Part shown: positions 10,452-19,721 of the stretch, in pieces
Layout of the letters: every line of letters begins with the position of its first letter
How positions within the stretch are numbered: the stretch's first letter is position 1
Assembly (NCBI RefSeq): GCF_042681025.1
Contig: NZ_JBHUER010000004.1
Location: forward strand, 1-64,000
Direction: 5' to 3'
Length of the DNA: 64,000 nt
DNA from: Methylopila henanensis
GTDB taxonomy: Bacteria; Pseudomonadota; Alphaproteobacteria; Rhizobiales; Methylopilaceae
The notes under the pieces: model-generated
Database searches by the model: none
The model's input: the letters and a program-made list of their open reading frames with translations, nothing else
Told to the model about the DNA's origin: nothing
Translations under genes and position numbers: made by a program

Positions 10452-11992
10452 GCCGTCCTGCCCCGACCATCCGGCGCTGCGCGGTCTACACCCGCGTCTC
10501 GACCGACCATCGGCTGGAGCAGGACTTCAACTCGCTCGACGCCCAGCGGGAAGCGGCCGAGGCTTACGTGCGCAGCCAGGCCGGGGAGGGCTGGAAGCTC
10601 GTCAAAGGCGGCGTGTTCTCAGACGGCGGCTTCTCCGGCGGCTCGATGGAGCGTCCGGCGCTGCAGCGGCTGCTGGAACTGGTGCGATCGCGCGGGGTGG
10701 ACGTCATCGTCGTCTACAAGGTCGACCGTCTGACCCGGTCGCTCGCGGACTTCGCCAAGCTCGTCGAGCTGTTCGACGCCAGCGGCGTGTCGTTCGTGTC
10801 GGTGACGCAGTCCTTCAACACAACGACCAGCATGGGTCGGCTGACGCTCAACATGCTGCTGTCGTTTGCACAGTTCGAGCGTGAGGTTACGGGCGAACGC
10901 ATTCGCGACAAGATCGCGGCGTCGAAGAAGCGCGGGATCTGGGTCGGCGGCGTCGTGCCGCTCGGCTACCGCGTCCAGGCAAAGAAGCTCCAGATCGACG
11001 AGGCGGAAGCCGCGACCGTTCGGCTGATCTTCGAGCGCTACCTCGCGCTCGGATCGCTCTCCGCGCTGCAGGGAGAGCTGAGAGAGCGGGGGATAGTCAC
11101 GCGGACCCGCACTCTCGCATCCGGGGCTACGGCCGGCGGTGTCCCGCTGACAAACGGCCCTCTTGCTCATCTGCTGGCGAACCGGGTCTACCTCGGGGAG
11201 ATCAACCACAAGGGACGCAGCTATCCCGGGGAGCATCCGGCGATCGTGGACCCAAAACTGTTCGAGGCGGTGCAGACAAGGATCGCCGCCAACCGCAGCG
11301 GCCGGATAACGACCCGTTCGGCCTCGGGCGCGCTGCTGCTCGGAAGGCTGTTCGACGATCGCGGGCATCCGATGACGCCGAGCGCGACGAACCGGAAGGG
11401 CGTGGTCTATCGCTACTACGTCTCATCGGTGATCGCGCAGGGCAGGGGCGCCGAGGCGGGATCGGTGAAGCGCATCTCGGCGCCGCAGATCGAGCAAGCG
11501 ATCCTCGCCGCCATGCGGCTGAGGGACATTGCGGGCCTCGACGACAAGGCGCTGGTCGCGGAGCATCTGGGCCGCGCGATCCTTTCCACGGGTGAGATCG
11601 AACTTACGCTCCTCGACGGCGATGTGATTCGATTGCCGTCGCCGCGCCGGACGAGCGGCCGGCAGATCCTCGCCACCTCCGACGCGACCGCGCGCCCCCT
11701 GAAAGCCGAGGCCCGCGCAGTTTTGTTGCGGTGGATCGCGCTCGGCCGGAAGTGGATCGGGGAGCTCAGCCGCTCCTCCGCGCTCGACCTTGATCAGCTG
11801 GCGCAGCGCCATGGCTGCACGAAGCGCCACGCGGAGCGGATGATCGGCTACGCTTTCCTTGCTCCTGACATCGTCACGGCCATCGCGGAGGGCCGCCTGC
11901 CGCGCGGCGTCACCGCGAGCGCGCTTGCGGAGGCGCCGATGCTTTGGTCGGAGCAATGGCGGACGATCGGGCTCGAACAGCCCGATCGCTGA
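10448..11992 (+). CDS. Large serine recombinase (recombinase family protein)
   Basis: This is a 514-residue site-specific recombinase of the resolvase/large serine class. The N-terminal catalytic domain (about 9-160) contains YTRVST with Ser18 as predicted nucleophile, then VYKVDRLTRSLADF and FAQFEREVTGERIRDK. A recombinase DNA-binding domain follows (about 165-300). The C-terminal region ends in a helix-turn-helix-like stretch (HGCTKRHAERMIGYAFLA). The zinc-ribbon cysteines common in larger relatives are not obvious. It starts with a GTG overlapping the DUF2924 stop. Catalytic motifs look intact. The nearby tRNA-Ala 3' end raises the question of an attachment site, although serine recombinases do not usually use tRNA genes. 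Confidence 0.92.
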   Translation: MSRPAPTIRRCAVYTRVSTDHRLEQDFNSLDAQREAAEAYVRSQAGEGWKLVKGGVFSDGGFSGGSMERPALQRLLELVRSRGVDVIVVYKVDRLTRSLADFAKLVELFDASGVSFVSVTQSFNTTTSMGRLTLNMLLSFAQFEREVTGERIRDKIAASKKRGIWVGGVVPLGYRVQAKKLQIDEAEAATVRLIFERYLALGSLSALQGELRERGIVTRTRTLASGATAGGVPLTNGPLAHLLANRVYLGEINHKGRSYPGEHPAIVDPKLFEAVQTRIAANRSGRITTRSASGALLLGRLFDDRGHPMTPSATNRKGVVYRYYVSSVIAQGRGAEAGSVKRISAPQIEQAILAAMRLRDIAGLDDKALVAEHLGRAILSTGEIELTLLDGDVIRLPSPRRTSGRQILATSDATARPLKAEARAVLLRWIALGRKWIGELSRSSALDLDQLAQRHGCTKRHAERMIGYAFLAPDIVTAIAEGRLPRGVTASALAEAPMLWSEQWRTIGLEQPDR

Positions 11993-12269
11993 AGCAGCGA
12001 CTCTTTTCCACCTCGAATCGACGAAGCCGCCGGCCCACGATCCCGGCGTCTCTGCGTCTGCACGGCCGCTGAGAAGCTTATGGCGATGGCGTCATCAACC
12101 GTCCCGTACGACATGGCTTTGCGGCGGCGGAGACAGGCGCGAGGAAAGGTCCCGAAAGCGCGAATCAAGCCGAACAGAGACGCGCTCAGGTCAAGCAGGC
12201 TGAGCTAAGTCGCGGACAGTCCGCAGACATTGCCGCGGGCGTCAGAACGGGGAGTTTTCAGGAAGTGAT
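11993..12269. other. Intergenic region between recombinase and tRNA-Ala
   Basis: This is a 277-base gap without a convincing gene. A basic 43-codon ORF from an ATG near 12080 is possible but has no clear ribosome binding site or family. No obvious direct repeat of the tRNA 3' end is seen here. Confidence 0.4.
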
Positions 12270-12345
<76 letters not shown>

Positions 12346-12517
12346 ACCGGGGTGCGGCCTCCGTGATCCGGCGCTGTTGGGAACAGGCGCGCCGGGGAGG
12401 CCGGACAGTCACGCCTTCGCGGGGAAGGCGCTTCGCCCCGAATCTCGGCGATCCGGGGAAGGTTGCGGCCCCGGCGAGCCGGGGCGGCGCATCTCAAATC
12501 ACGTTTCGGGGCGGCGT

Positions 12518-12946
12518 TCAAGCCTCCTCGTCTTTCTCCCGATCGCCGATGATTTCGGTGACGTCGTCGTTCGGGTCCTCGTCGTCCTCGAGGAACGGTT
12601 CGGCGTCGGCGTCGTCGTCCGAATCGACGTCCACGTCAACATCCACGTCGTCGCCGTCCTCGTCGCCGGACGACTTCGTCCCGCCGGTCGCCTCGTCGTC
12701 GGCGTCCTCCAGGGAGATGGTGTCGGCGTCGTCGACGGCCTCGTCGTCCTCGTCCTTCTTCGGACGCTGGGCGGCTTTCTCCGCGGCGACGCGCGAGACC
12801 TTCACGACGGGCTCGAACGCCGACGCCGGATAGGCCACGCCGGTGTACGGCGAAACGATCGGATCTTTGTTCAGGTCGTAGAACTTGCGCCCTGTCTCCG
12901 GGCACACGCGCTTGACGCCGAGTTCAGGCTTCCCCAAGGCGTTCAT
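12518..12946 (-). CDS. FYDLN acid domain protein (TIGR02300 family)
   Basis: This is a 142-residue protein of the alphaproteobacterial TIGR02300/FYDLN family. The N-terminal signature runs from KPELGVKRVCPETG to KFYDLNKDPIVSPYTG. The second half is extremely acidic, with long Asp/Glu runs (DVDVDVDVDSDDDADAE), as in other members. The frame remains open far upstream, but the signature begins directly after the ATG at 12946, so that start is chosen. Function is unknown; the conserved pair of Cys and Pro near the N-terminus hints at a small metal- or RNA-related fold. The neighbours tRNA-Ala and divergent aroA are a common arrangement in the order. Confidence 0.88.
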   Translation of the reverse strand: MNALGKPELGVKRVCPETGRKFYDLNKDPIVSPYTGVAYPASAFEPVVKVSRVAAEKAAQRPKKDEDDEAVDDADTISLEDADDEATGGTKSSGDEDGDDVDVDVDVDSDDDADAEPFLEDDEDPNDDVTEIIGDREKDEEA

Positions 12947-13079
12947 CCCATCTTTCGCGAAACGAGGCGGTGGATTGACGTGGGCGGACCGGGCTGTCAA
13001 GAGCCAATGCGCGCCGTCCGGCCCCGCCGCCCGGTTCGCATGGCCGGCTCCGCCGCGCCCGCGGCCCGCGGCCCGCGCC

Positions 13080-14465
13080 ATGAAACGTCTCGTTCCCCGG
13101 GGTCCGCCCACCGTGTCCTCCGCCGCCATATCCCGTCCCGCAACGGCCCGTCGCGCCGGGCCGTTGTCCGGCCGCGTCCGCGCGCCCGGCGACAAGTCGA
13201 TCTCGCATCGCGCGCTCATTCTCGGGCTGCTCGCGGTCGGCGAAACACGCATCGAGGGCCTCCTGGAGGGCGAGGACGTGCTCGCCACCGCCCGCGCGGC
13301 GGAGGCGCTCGGCGCCGAGGTGGAGCGGCTGGGCGAAGGGAGCTGGCGCGTGCGCGGCGTCGGCGTGGGCGGCCTGCGCGCTCCGGCGACGGCGCTCGAC
13401 TTCGGCAACGCGGGCACCGGCTCGCGGTTGATGATGGGGGTCGTGGCCGGGCACCCGATCGAGGCGTCTTTCGACGGCGACGCTTCGCTGCGCTCGCGGC
13501 CCATGCGGCGCATCCTCGATCCGCTCGCCCTGATGGGCGCGACGGTCGTCGACGCCTCCGAGGGCGGCCGGCTGCCGCTGACGCTGAAGGGACCGGAGCG
13601 CGCGCTGCCGATCACCTATGAGACGCCGGTGCCGTCCGCGCAGGTGAAGTCCGCGGTGCTGCTCGCGGGCCTCAACGCGCCGGGCGTGACCACGGTCGTC
13701 GAACGCGAGGCGACGCGCGACCACACCGAGCGCATGCTGCGCGCCTTCGGCGCCGAGGTGACCGTCGAGCCTCACGGCGCCCATGGCCGGGAGATCAGGC
13801 TCGTCGGCCAGCCCGAGCTGAGGCCGGCGCAGGTCCGGGTGCCGGCCGATCCGTCTTCGGCGGCGTTTCCGCTGGTCGCGGCGCTGATCGCGCCGGGCTC
13901 GGAGGTGACGCTGGAGGGGGTGATGACCAACCCGCTCAGGACCGGCCTCGTGACCACTCTTCAGGAGATGGGCGCCGACATTTCGCTTGAAAACGTTCGC
14001 GAGGACGGCGGCGACGAGGTCGCCGATCTCGTCGTGCGCGCCGGCCCTCTGAAGGGGGTCGACGTGCCGCCGGAGCGCGCGCCGACCATGATCGACGAGT
14101 ATCCGATCCTCGCGGTCGCCGCCGCCTTCGCCGAGGGTGAGACGCGGATGCGCGGGCTGCACGAACTGACCGTCAAGGAGAGCGACCGCCTCGCCGCGGT
14201 TTACGCCGGCCTCGTCGCGAATGGGGTCGAGGCCCGCATCGAGGGCGACGACCTCATCGTCCGTGGCGGCGGAGGCCGCGCGCCGGGCGGGGCGGCTGGA
14301 GTCGCGACCCATCTCGACCACCGCATCGCGATGAGCTTCCTGGTGATGGGGCTCGCCGCGGAGCGGCCGGTGACAGTGGACGACGCCACCATGATCGCGA
14401 CCAGCTTCCCGACCTTCTTCGACCTCATGGGCGGGCTCGGCGGCGACCTCGAGGTCGCGCCGTGA
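13080..14465 (+). CDS. aroA: 3-phosphoshikimate 1-carboxyvinyltransferase (EPSP synthase), class II
   Basis: This enzyme joins shikimate-3-phosphate and phosphoenolpyruvate in the sixth step of the shikimate pathway. The sequence has APGDKSISHRALI, DFGNAGTGSRLM, RSRPMRRIL, SAQVKSAVLLAGLN, TRDHTERML, PTMIDEYPILAVAAAFAEG and KESDRLAAV. It resembles the Agrobacterium CP4-like class II enzymes, but has Gly where CP4 has Ala in the NAAT motif. The ATG at 13080 gives 461 residues; a GTG at 13113 would give 450 and fits the usual N-terminus equally well, and neither has a clear ribosome binding site. Its stop overlaps the cmk start, so the two genes are cotranscribed. Confidence 0.95.
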   Translation: MKRLVPRGPPTVSSAAISRPATARRAGPLSGRVRAPGDKSISHRALILGLLAVGETRIEGLLEGEDVLATARAAEALGAEVERLGEGSWRVRGVGVGGLRAPATALDFGNAGTGSRLMMGVVAGHPIEASFDGDASLRSRPMRRILDPLALMGATVVDASEGGRLPLTLKGPERALPITYETPVPSAQVKSAVLLAGLNAPGVTTVVEREATRDHTERMLRAFGAEVTVEPHGAHGREIRLVGQPELRPAQVRVPADPSSAAFPLVAALIAPGSEVTLEGVMTNPLRTGLVTTLQEMGADISLENVREDGGDEVADLVVRAGPLKGVDVPPERAPTMIDEYPILAVAAAFAEGETRMRGLHELTVKESDRLAAVYAGLVANGVEARIEGDDLIVRGGGGRAPGGAAGVATHLDHRIAMSFLVMGLAAERPVTVDDATMIATSFPTFFDLMGGLGGDLEVAP

Positions 14466-15097
14466 TCATCGCGATCGACGGCCCGGCGGCGTCCGGCAAG
14501 GGCACGCTCGGACGCCGCATCGCCGCCCATTACGGGCTACGCCATCTCGACACCGGCCTCCTCTACCGGGCGGTCGCGCTGAAGCTGATCCACCGCGACA
14601 TGCTCGACGACGCCGACGCCGGCGCGGAGGAGGCCCGCACGCTCGATCCCGCCTTCCTCGCCGATCCCATGCTGCGGAGCGAGGCGGCGGGCGCGGGCGC
14701 CTCGATCGTTTCGGTCTATCCGCAGGTTCGTCAGGCGCTGCTCGAGTTCCAGCGCCGGTTCGCGTCCGAAGCGCCGGGCGCCGTGCTCGACGGCCGGGAC
14801 ATCGGCACGGTGATCTGCCCGGACGCCGACGCCAAGCTGTTCGTCATCGCCTCCGCCGAGGAGCGCGCCCGGCGGCGCGCGCTGGAGCTCCGCGGCCGCG
14901 GTGAGGACGTCGACGAAGAGGCGATCCTCGCCGACATCCGCGCCCGCGACCATCGCGACATGAGCCGGGCCAACGCGCCGCTCAAAGCCGCGGACGACGC
15001 GGTGACGCTCGACACCACGGCGCTCGACGCCGACGCCGCCTTCGCAGCCGCGGTCGCGATCGTCGACCGCCTCGTCGCGAGGGCGCGAACCGCCTGA
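14462..15097 (+). CDS. cmk: Cytidylate kinase
   Basis: This is a 211-residue (d)CMP kinase that forms CDP/dCDP from CMP/dCMP and ATP. The P-loop is at the N-terminus (IDGPAASGKGTLGRRIA), followed by RHLDTGLLYRAVALK and VLDGRDIGTVICPDADAKLF. The lid region has RARRRALELRGRGED, and a later conserved stretch reads ARDHRDMSRANAPL. It starts with a GTG inside the aroA stop (GTGA), which indicates translational coupling. The order aroA-cmk-rpsA is standard in Rhizobiales. Confidence 0.96.
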   Translation: MIIAIDGPAASGKGTLGRRIAAHYGLRHLDTGLLYRAVALKLIHRDMLDDADAGAEEARTLDPAFLADPMLRSEAAGAGASIVSVYPQVRQALLEFQRRFASEAPGAVLDGRDIGTVICPDADAKLFVIASAEERARRRALELRGRGEDVDEEAILADIRARDHRDMSRANAPLKAADDAVTLDTTALDADAAFAAAVAIVDRLVARARTA

Positions 15098-15360
15098 CAT
15101 CCTCGCGACCCGCGTTGCGCGCGAGGGGGCGATCTGCTAACGAGCCGCGATCCGTAAAGGCGTCACGGCGTTGGAGCGGCCCTCGTCCACGAGCGGCTGT
15201 CGCGCAAGGCGCATTACGGACGGGCTCCCCGGCCGCATCCGTCCCGGCGCCGGCCCGCCTCATCCTTCGGGAGAGGCGCGCAACCGGACAGCGGCGGCCC
15301 GGAAGCCGATCGTCAACACCAAAGCCGGCGCTGTAAGCCCGAAAACGGGCGGGAGACTTC

Positions 15361-17070
15361 ATGAACGCCACTGCCGCAGCCGCACCTTCGCGCGAAGATT
15401 TCGCCGCGCTGCTTGAAGAATCCTTCGCGACCGCAGACGTCGCCGAAGGTTCGGTCGTCAAGGGAACCATCACCGCGATCGAGAAGGACATGGCCGTCAT
15501 CGACGTCGGCCTGAAGACCGAGGGCCGCGTCGCGGTCAAGGAGTTCACCGGCCACGGCCGCGAGAACCCGCTCAAGGTCGGCGACGTCGTCGAGGTCTAT
15601 CTGGAGCGCGTCGAGAACGCGCTCGGCGAAGCCGTGCTGTCGCGCGACAAGGCGCGCCGCGAGGAGAGCTGGGTCAAGCTCGAGCAGGCCTTCAACGACA
15701 ACCAGAAGGTCGAAGGCGTCATCTTCAACCAGGTCAAGGGCGGCTTCACGGTCGACCTCGAGGGCGCGACCGCGTTTCTGCCGCGCAGCCAGGTCGACAT
15801 CCGCCCGGTGCGCGACGTCGGCCCGCTCATGGGCACGCCGCAGCCGTTCCAGATCCTCAAGATGGATCGCCGCCGCGGCAACATCGTCGTGTCGCGCCGC
15901 ACCGTGCTTGAAGAGTCCCGCGCCGAGATGCGCCAGGAGCTGGTCCAGAACCTCGAAGAGGGCCAGGTCATCGAGGGCGTCGTCAAGAACATCACCGATT
16001 ACGGCGCGTTCGTGGACCTCGGCGGCATCGACGGCCTGCTGCATGTGACCGACATCGCGTGGCGCCGCGTCAATCACCCGACCGAGCTGCTCCAGATCGG
16101 GCAGCAGGTGAAGGTGAAGATCATCAAGATCAACCACGAGACCCACCGCATCTCGCTCGGCATGAAGCAGCTTCTCGCCGATCCGTGGCAGGGCATCGAG
16201 GCCAAGTACCCGGCGGGCGTGAAGTTCACCGGCCGCGTGACCAACATCACCGACTACGGCGCCTTCGTGGAGCTGGAGCCGGGCATCGAGGGCCTGATCC
16301 ACGTCTCCGAGATGTCGTGGACCAAGAAGAACGTCCACCCGGGCAAGATCGTCGCCACTTCGCAGGAAGTGGAAGTGATGGTGCTTGAGGTCGATCCGGT
16401 GAAGCGCCGCATCTCGCTCGGCCTGAAGCAGACCATGCAGAATCCGTGGGAAGCTTTCGTCGAGAAGTATCCGGTCGGCTCCGAGGTCGAGGGCGAGGTC
16501 AAGAACAAGACCGAGTTCGGTCTGTTCCTGGGCCTCGACGGCGACGTCGACGGCATGGTCCACCTCTCGGACCTCGACTGGAACCGTCCGGGCGAGCAGG
16601 TCATCGACGAGTTCAAGAAGGGCGACATCGTGCGCGCCCAGGTTCTCGACGTCGACGTCGAGAAGGAGCGCATCTCGCTCGGCGTGAAGCAGCTCGGCGG
16701 CGATCCGTTCGTGGACTCGGGCGAGATCCGCAAGAACTCGGTCGTCACCTGCGAGGTGATCGAGGTCAAGGAAGGCGGCCTGGAGGTCAAGATCCAGGAC
16801 ACCGACCTGACGGCCTTCATCCGCCGCGCCGATCTCGCCCGCGATCGCGCCGACCAGCGTCCGGAGCGTTTCGCCGTCGGCGAGAAGTTCGACGCCCGCA
16901 TCACGCAGTTCGACAAGAAGGCCCACAAGGTCTCCGTGTCGATCAAGGCGCTCGAGATCGCCGAAGAGAAGGAGGCCGTCGCGCAGTACGGCTCGTCCGA
17001 CAGCGGCGCCTCGCTCGGCGACATCCTCGGGGCCGCGCTCAAGCGCCGCGACGCCGAGAGCGACGACTGA
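15361..17070 (+). CDS. rpsA: 30S ribosomal protein S1
   Basis: This is a 569-residue protein with six consecutive S1 RNA-binding repeats, recognisable by strings such as VVKGTITAIEKDMAVIDVG, VVKNITDYGAFVDLGGIDG, VTNITDYGAFVELEPGIEG and VKNKTEFGLFLGLDGDVDG. S1 sits on the 30S subunit and helps mRNAs with weak Shine-Dalgarno sites start translation. This matters here because many genes in the window use GTG or TTG and poor ribosome binding sites. A 263-base leader separates it from cmk, and GGGAGACTTC precedes the ATG. A strong terminator follows 62 bases after the stop. Confidence 0.98.
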   Translation: MNATAAAAPSREDFAALLEESFATADVAEGSVVKGTITAIEKDMAVIDVGLKTEGRVAVKEFTGHGRENPLKVGDVVEVYLERVENALGEAVLSRDKARREESWVKLEQAFNDNQKVEGVIFNQVKGGFTVDLEGATAFLPRSQVDIRPVRDVGPLMGTPQPFQILKMDRRRGNIVVSRRTVLEESRAEMRQELVQNLEEGQVIEGVVKNITDYGAFVDLGGIDGLLHVTDIAWRRVNHPTELLQIGQQVKVKIIKINHETHRISLGMKQLLADPWQGIEAKYPAGVKFTGRVTNITDYGAFVELEPGIEGLIHVSEMSWTKKNVHPGKIVATSQEVEVMVLEVDPVKRRISLGLKQTMQNPWEAFVEKYPVGSEVEGEVKNKTEFGLFLGLDGDVDGMVHLSDLDWNRPGEQVIDEFKKGDIVRAQVLDVDVEKERISLGVKQLGGDPFVDSGEIRKNSVVTCEVIEVKEGGLEVKIQDTDLTAFIRRADLARDRADQRPERFAVGEKFDARITQFDKKAHKVSVSIKALEIAEEKEAVAQYGSSDSGASLGDILGAALKRRDAESDD

Positions 17071-17131
17071 CACGACCCGCGCTCCTCTCTGCGGCCTGCC
17101 CGCGGAGAGGATAGCGTTCACACCTGATCCG

Positions 17132-17166
17132 AAGCCCGCGCGGGAGTTCCGCGCGGGCTTTCGTCG
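17132..17166 (+). terminator. Intrinsic terminator after rpsA
   Basis: A perfect 12-bp stem, AAGCCCGCGCGG (17132-17143) with CCGCGCGGGCTT (17149-17160), closes a 5-base loop and is followed by TTCGTCG. The U tract is short, as is common in GC-rich alphaproteobacteria. Confidence 0.8.
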
Positions 17167-17235
17167 TGTTAGGCCTGTCGGCCCACCGCGCGCCGGTGGT
17201 CGCAGATATGACGCCCTGAAGACGGACCGACGCCG

Positions 17236-18201
17236 ATGGCCCTCGACACCGAAGCAATTCTCGAGCGGCGCTCGCTTCGGCGTAGACTGGCGTTCTGGCG
17301 AGTCGGCGCCGTCGCGATCCTCGGCGTCGCGGTCGTGGCCTTCGCGCTCGGACGCGGCGGCGACGGCAAGCCGGGCCCCCGCGAGCCCCATATCGCCAAG
17401 GTCGAGCTCTCGGGCGTGATCATGGGCGACGACAAGCGCGACAAGCTTCTGAAGGACCTCGAGAAGAGCGAGGCCCGCGGCGTGCTGCTGATGATCAACA
17501 GTCCGGGCGGGGGCGTAACGGCGTCCGAGGACATTTACGACGCGGTCCGGAAGATCGCCGAGAAGCGACCCGTCGTCGCGGTCGTCGAGACCATGGCGGC
17601 GTCGGGCGGCTACATCGCGGCGCTCGCCGCCGACCGCATCGTCGCCCGCCAGACGTCGATCACCGGCTCGATCGGCGTGCTGGCGCAATATCCGAACTTC
17701 ACCGGCCTGCTGGAGAAGCTCGGGGTCCAGGTCGAGTCGGTGAAGTCGAGCCCGCTGAAGGCGGCGCCGAGCGGCGTCGAGCCGACGAGCCCGGAAGCGC
17801 GCAAGGCGCTCGAAGCCCTGATCCTCGACAGCTACGACTGGTTCAAGGCGATCGTGGCCGATCGACGCAAGCTCGACGGGACGGCGCTCGCGACGGTCGT
17901 CGACGGGCGCGTCTTCACCGGCCGCCAGGCGATCGGACTGAAACTCGTCGACGAACTCGGCGGCGAGGCCGAAGCGATCGCCTGGCTCAAGACCCAGGGC
18001 GTGGATTCCGATCTGCCGGTCCGCGAATGGAAGCCGAAAACGGACGGTCTGGAGCGGCTGGGCCTCGCAAGGGCCTCGGCGGCCTGGGCGGCGGAGGCGC
18101 TTGGACTTCCGAGCGTCGCCAACGCGATCCGGAACGCTTATGCGGGTGAGGGGCGCGTCCTTGACGGTCTGCTCGCCATCTGGCAACCTGCCCAAGAATA
18201 A
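17236..18201 (+). CDS. sppA: Signal peptide peptidase SppA (S49 family)
   Basis: This is a 321-residue inner-membrane serine protease that degrades cleaved signal peptides. A single N-terminal membrane segment (about residues 21-39) anchors a periplasmic catalytic domain. The Ser nucleophile is in MAASGGYIAA (Ser123). The general-base Lys is probably in SSPLKAAPSG (Lys175). The length matches the short, single-domain SppA form found in most alphaproteobacteria rather than the double-domain E. coli enzyme. It lies between the rpsA terminator and ihfB, 64 bases upstream of the latter; the order rpsA-sppA-ihfB is typical. Confidence 0.95.
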   Translation: MALDTEAILERRSLRRRLAFWRVGAVAILGVAVVAFALGRGGDGKPGPREPHIAKVELSGVIMGDDKRDKLLKDLEKSEARGVLLMINSPGGGVTASEDIYDAVRKIAEKRPVVAVVETMAASGGYIAALAADRIVARQTSITGSIGVLAQYPNFTGLLEKLGVQVESVKSSPLKAAPSGVEPTSPEARKALEALILDSYDWFKAIVADRRKLDGTALATVVDGRVFTGRQAIGLKLVDELGGEAEAIAWLKTQGVDSDLPVREWKPKTDGLERLGLARASAAWAAEALGLPSVANAIRNAYAGEGRVLDGLLAIWQPAQE

Positions 18202-18265
18202 ATCATATTTTACTTATACTTAGGGGTAATGCGCCGCCTCGGAAGGCGGCGCGGGAGGGGCCTCA

Positions 18266-18580
18266 ATGATCAAGTCCGAGCTAGTGGCGAGGATCGCGAG
18301 CGTTAATCCGCACCTCTACCAGCGCGATGTCGAGAACATCGTGAACGCGATCCTCGACGAGATCGTCGACGCGCTCGCGCGTGGCGACCGGGTCGAACTG
18401 CGCGGTTTCGGCGCCTTCTCGGTGAAGGCGAGGCCGGCGCGCGTCGGCCGGAACCCGCGCACCGGCGAGCACGTTCCGGTCGACGGCAAGGTGGTTCCGT
18501 TCTTCAAGACGGGGAAGGAGATGCGCGTGCGCCTCAACAAGGACGATCCCGAAGCGGCGGCCGCGGAAGCCTCCGCATGA
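18266..18580 (+). CDS. ihfB: Integration host factor subunit beta
   Basis: This is a 104-residue HU/IHF-family DNA-bending protein. The sequence carries MIKSELVARIA, VENIVNAILDEIVDAL, RVELRGFGAFSVK, RPARVGRNPRTGE and VPFFKTGKEMRVRLN. The Pro in the RNPRTGE arm tip intercalates into DNA in known IHF structures. IHF often assists sigma-54 promoters, one of which is predicted at 54.2 kb. The upstream 60 bases are notably AT-rich (TATTTTACTTATACTT), a likely promoter. The stop overlaps the next start by four bases. Confidence 0.97.
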   Translation: MIKSELVARIASVNPHLYQRDVENIVNAILDEIVDALARGDRVELRGFGAFSVKARPARVGRNPRTGEHVPVDGKVVPFFKTGKEMRVRLNKDDPEAAAAEASA

Positions 18581-18933
18581 CCCTGCGCCGTCTCCTGGCC
18601 GGCCTTGTCGGCGTTCCGCTCGCGCTGTTCCTCGTGCTGTTCGCCGTGGCGAATCGGCAGTCCGTGCAGATCGGATTCGACCCGTTCTCGCCCGACGCCC
18701 CGGCGCTGGCCGTCAACCTGCCGCTGTTCGCCGTGATTCTTCTCGCCGTCATGCTCGGCGTGGTGGTCGGCGGCGTCGCCTCCTGGGCGCGCCAGGGCAA
18801 GTGGCGCAAGGAGGCCCGGTCCAAGCGCGCCGAGGTCGCCCGGCTCGAGACCGAGACCGAACGCGCCCGTCGTGACGCCGCGGCCGCGCGCAACGCCGTC
18901 GCCGCGCTGCCCGCGCCGAAACGCGCCGCCTGA
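18577..18933 (+). CDS. LapA family (DUF1049) membrane protein
   Basis: This is a 118-residue protein with two membrane segments (about residues 5-27 and 45-68) followed by a charged coiled-coil-like tail (KEARSKRAEVARLETETERA). This is the standard layout of LapA/YciS lipopolysaccharide assembly proteins. In enterobacteria LapA/LapB help control LPS synthesis; that role is only presumed here because no LapB is seen next to it. Its ATG overlaps the ihfB stop (ATGA), so the two are translationally coupled, an arrangement common in Rhizobiales. Confidence 0.85.
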   Translation: MTLRRLLAGLVGVPLALFLVLFAVANRQSVQIGFDPFSPDAPALAVNLPLFAVILLAVMLGVVVGGVASWARQGKWRKEARSKRAEVARLETETERARRDAAAARNAVAALPAPKRAA

Positions 18934-19025
18934 GACCGGGCCGCCGGTTTCATTCGGCCGGCGGTCTGGCGTCGCGCGGCCGGCGCCGATAGTCTGGAGC
19001 CTCTCCAAACTGGAGGAGGGGCGCC

Positions 19026-19598
19026 ATGATCTTCCTGCTGCTCGGGCTCGCGCTTTTCCTCGGCGGGCACATCTTCACCCGCGCGCGCGGCCGTCGGGCC
19101 GCGCTCATCGCGCGGCTGGGCGAGGGCGGGTACAAGGGGTTTTACTCGCTGGTGTCGGCGGCCGGGCTCGCGCTCGTCGTCTATGGCTACGCGACCGCGC
19201 CCTTCGTTCCGCTCTGGACGCCCCCGGCCTGGACGCGGCACATCCCCATCACGCTGATGCTGCCGGCCTTCATCCTGCTGGTGGCGGCCTACCTGCCCGG
19301 TCACATCCGCGCGAAGGCCAAGCATCCCATGCTCGCGGCGCTGAAGCTGTGGGCGGCCGGCCATCTCGCTGCGAACGGCGATCTCGCGAGCGTCCTGCTG
19401 TTCGGCGGCTTCCTCGCCTACGGCGTCGTCGCCCGCATCCTGATCAAGCGCGAGGCGCGGGCCCATGGCGAGCCGGCGCGCGGCCCGGCGGACGGGCGCA
19501 ACGACGTCGTAGCGGTGGCGCTGGGGGCGGTCGTCTACGCGCTGTTCGGCGTGTTCCTGCACCCGATCCTGATCGGCGTTCCCGCCTTCACGTTCTAG
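19026..19598 (+). CDS. NnrU family membrane protein
   Basis: This is a 190-residue integral membrane protein with about five hydrophobic segments. Conserved features are LGLALFLGGHIFTR at the N-terminus, GYKGFYSLVSAAGLALVVYG, TRHIPITLMLPAFILLV, and AKHPMLAALKLWAAGHLAANGD in the centre. The last string is typical of the NnrU family, named from denitrification clusters but present in many non-denitrifiers. A GGAGGGG ribosome binding site sits just before the ATG. No denitrification genes are nearby, so a role in nitric oxide metabolism should not be assumed. Confidence 0.88.
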   Translation: MIFLLLGLALFLGGHIFTRARGRRAALIARLGEGGYKGFYSLVSAAGLALVVYGYATAPFVPLWTPPAWTRHIPITLMLPAFILLVAAYLPGHIRAKAKHPMLAALKLWAAGHLAANGDLASVLLFGGFLAYGVVARILIKREARAHGEPARGPADGRNDVVAVALGAVVYALFGVFLHPILIGVPAFTF

Positions 19599-19721
19599 GA
19601 CCGGCGTGACGCAAAGGGTTTGCGGCGGCGGCGCCCCGTCGCTATGGTGCGCGCCGCTTGCGGGGCGCGTGATCCCGGCTCGCAAAGTCCCCGCATGACG
19701 ACTGGATTCGCATAAGAGCCG

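Larger units (their letters stand above)
9469..11992 (+). mobile_element. Putative mobile module: DUF3489-DUF2924-serine recombinase
   Basis: Three overlapping genes form a compact operon between core genes (glucan synthase on the left, tRNA-Ala and the FYDLN gene on the right). By reading I found no copy of the tRNA 3' end on the left side and no clear terminal repeats, so element ends cannot be given. It may be the core of a small or degenerate integrative element, with 8671-9360 as possible cargo. Confidence 0.45.

Noticed and set aside
15313..18195. Very long minus-strand open frame opposite rpsA and sppA
   Set aside because: It is a mirror of strongly supported genes on the other strand. 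Its translation is dominated by Leu, Asp, Arg and Val patterns from GC-rich antisense codons, and no domain is recognisable.
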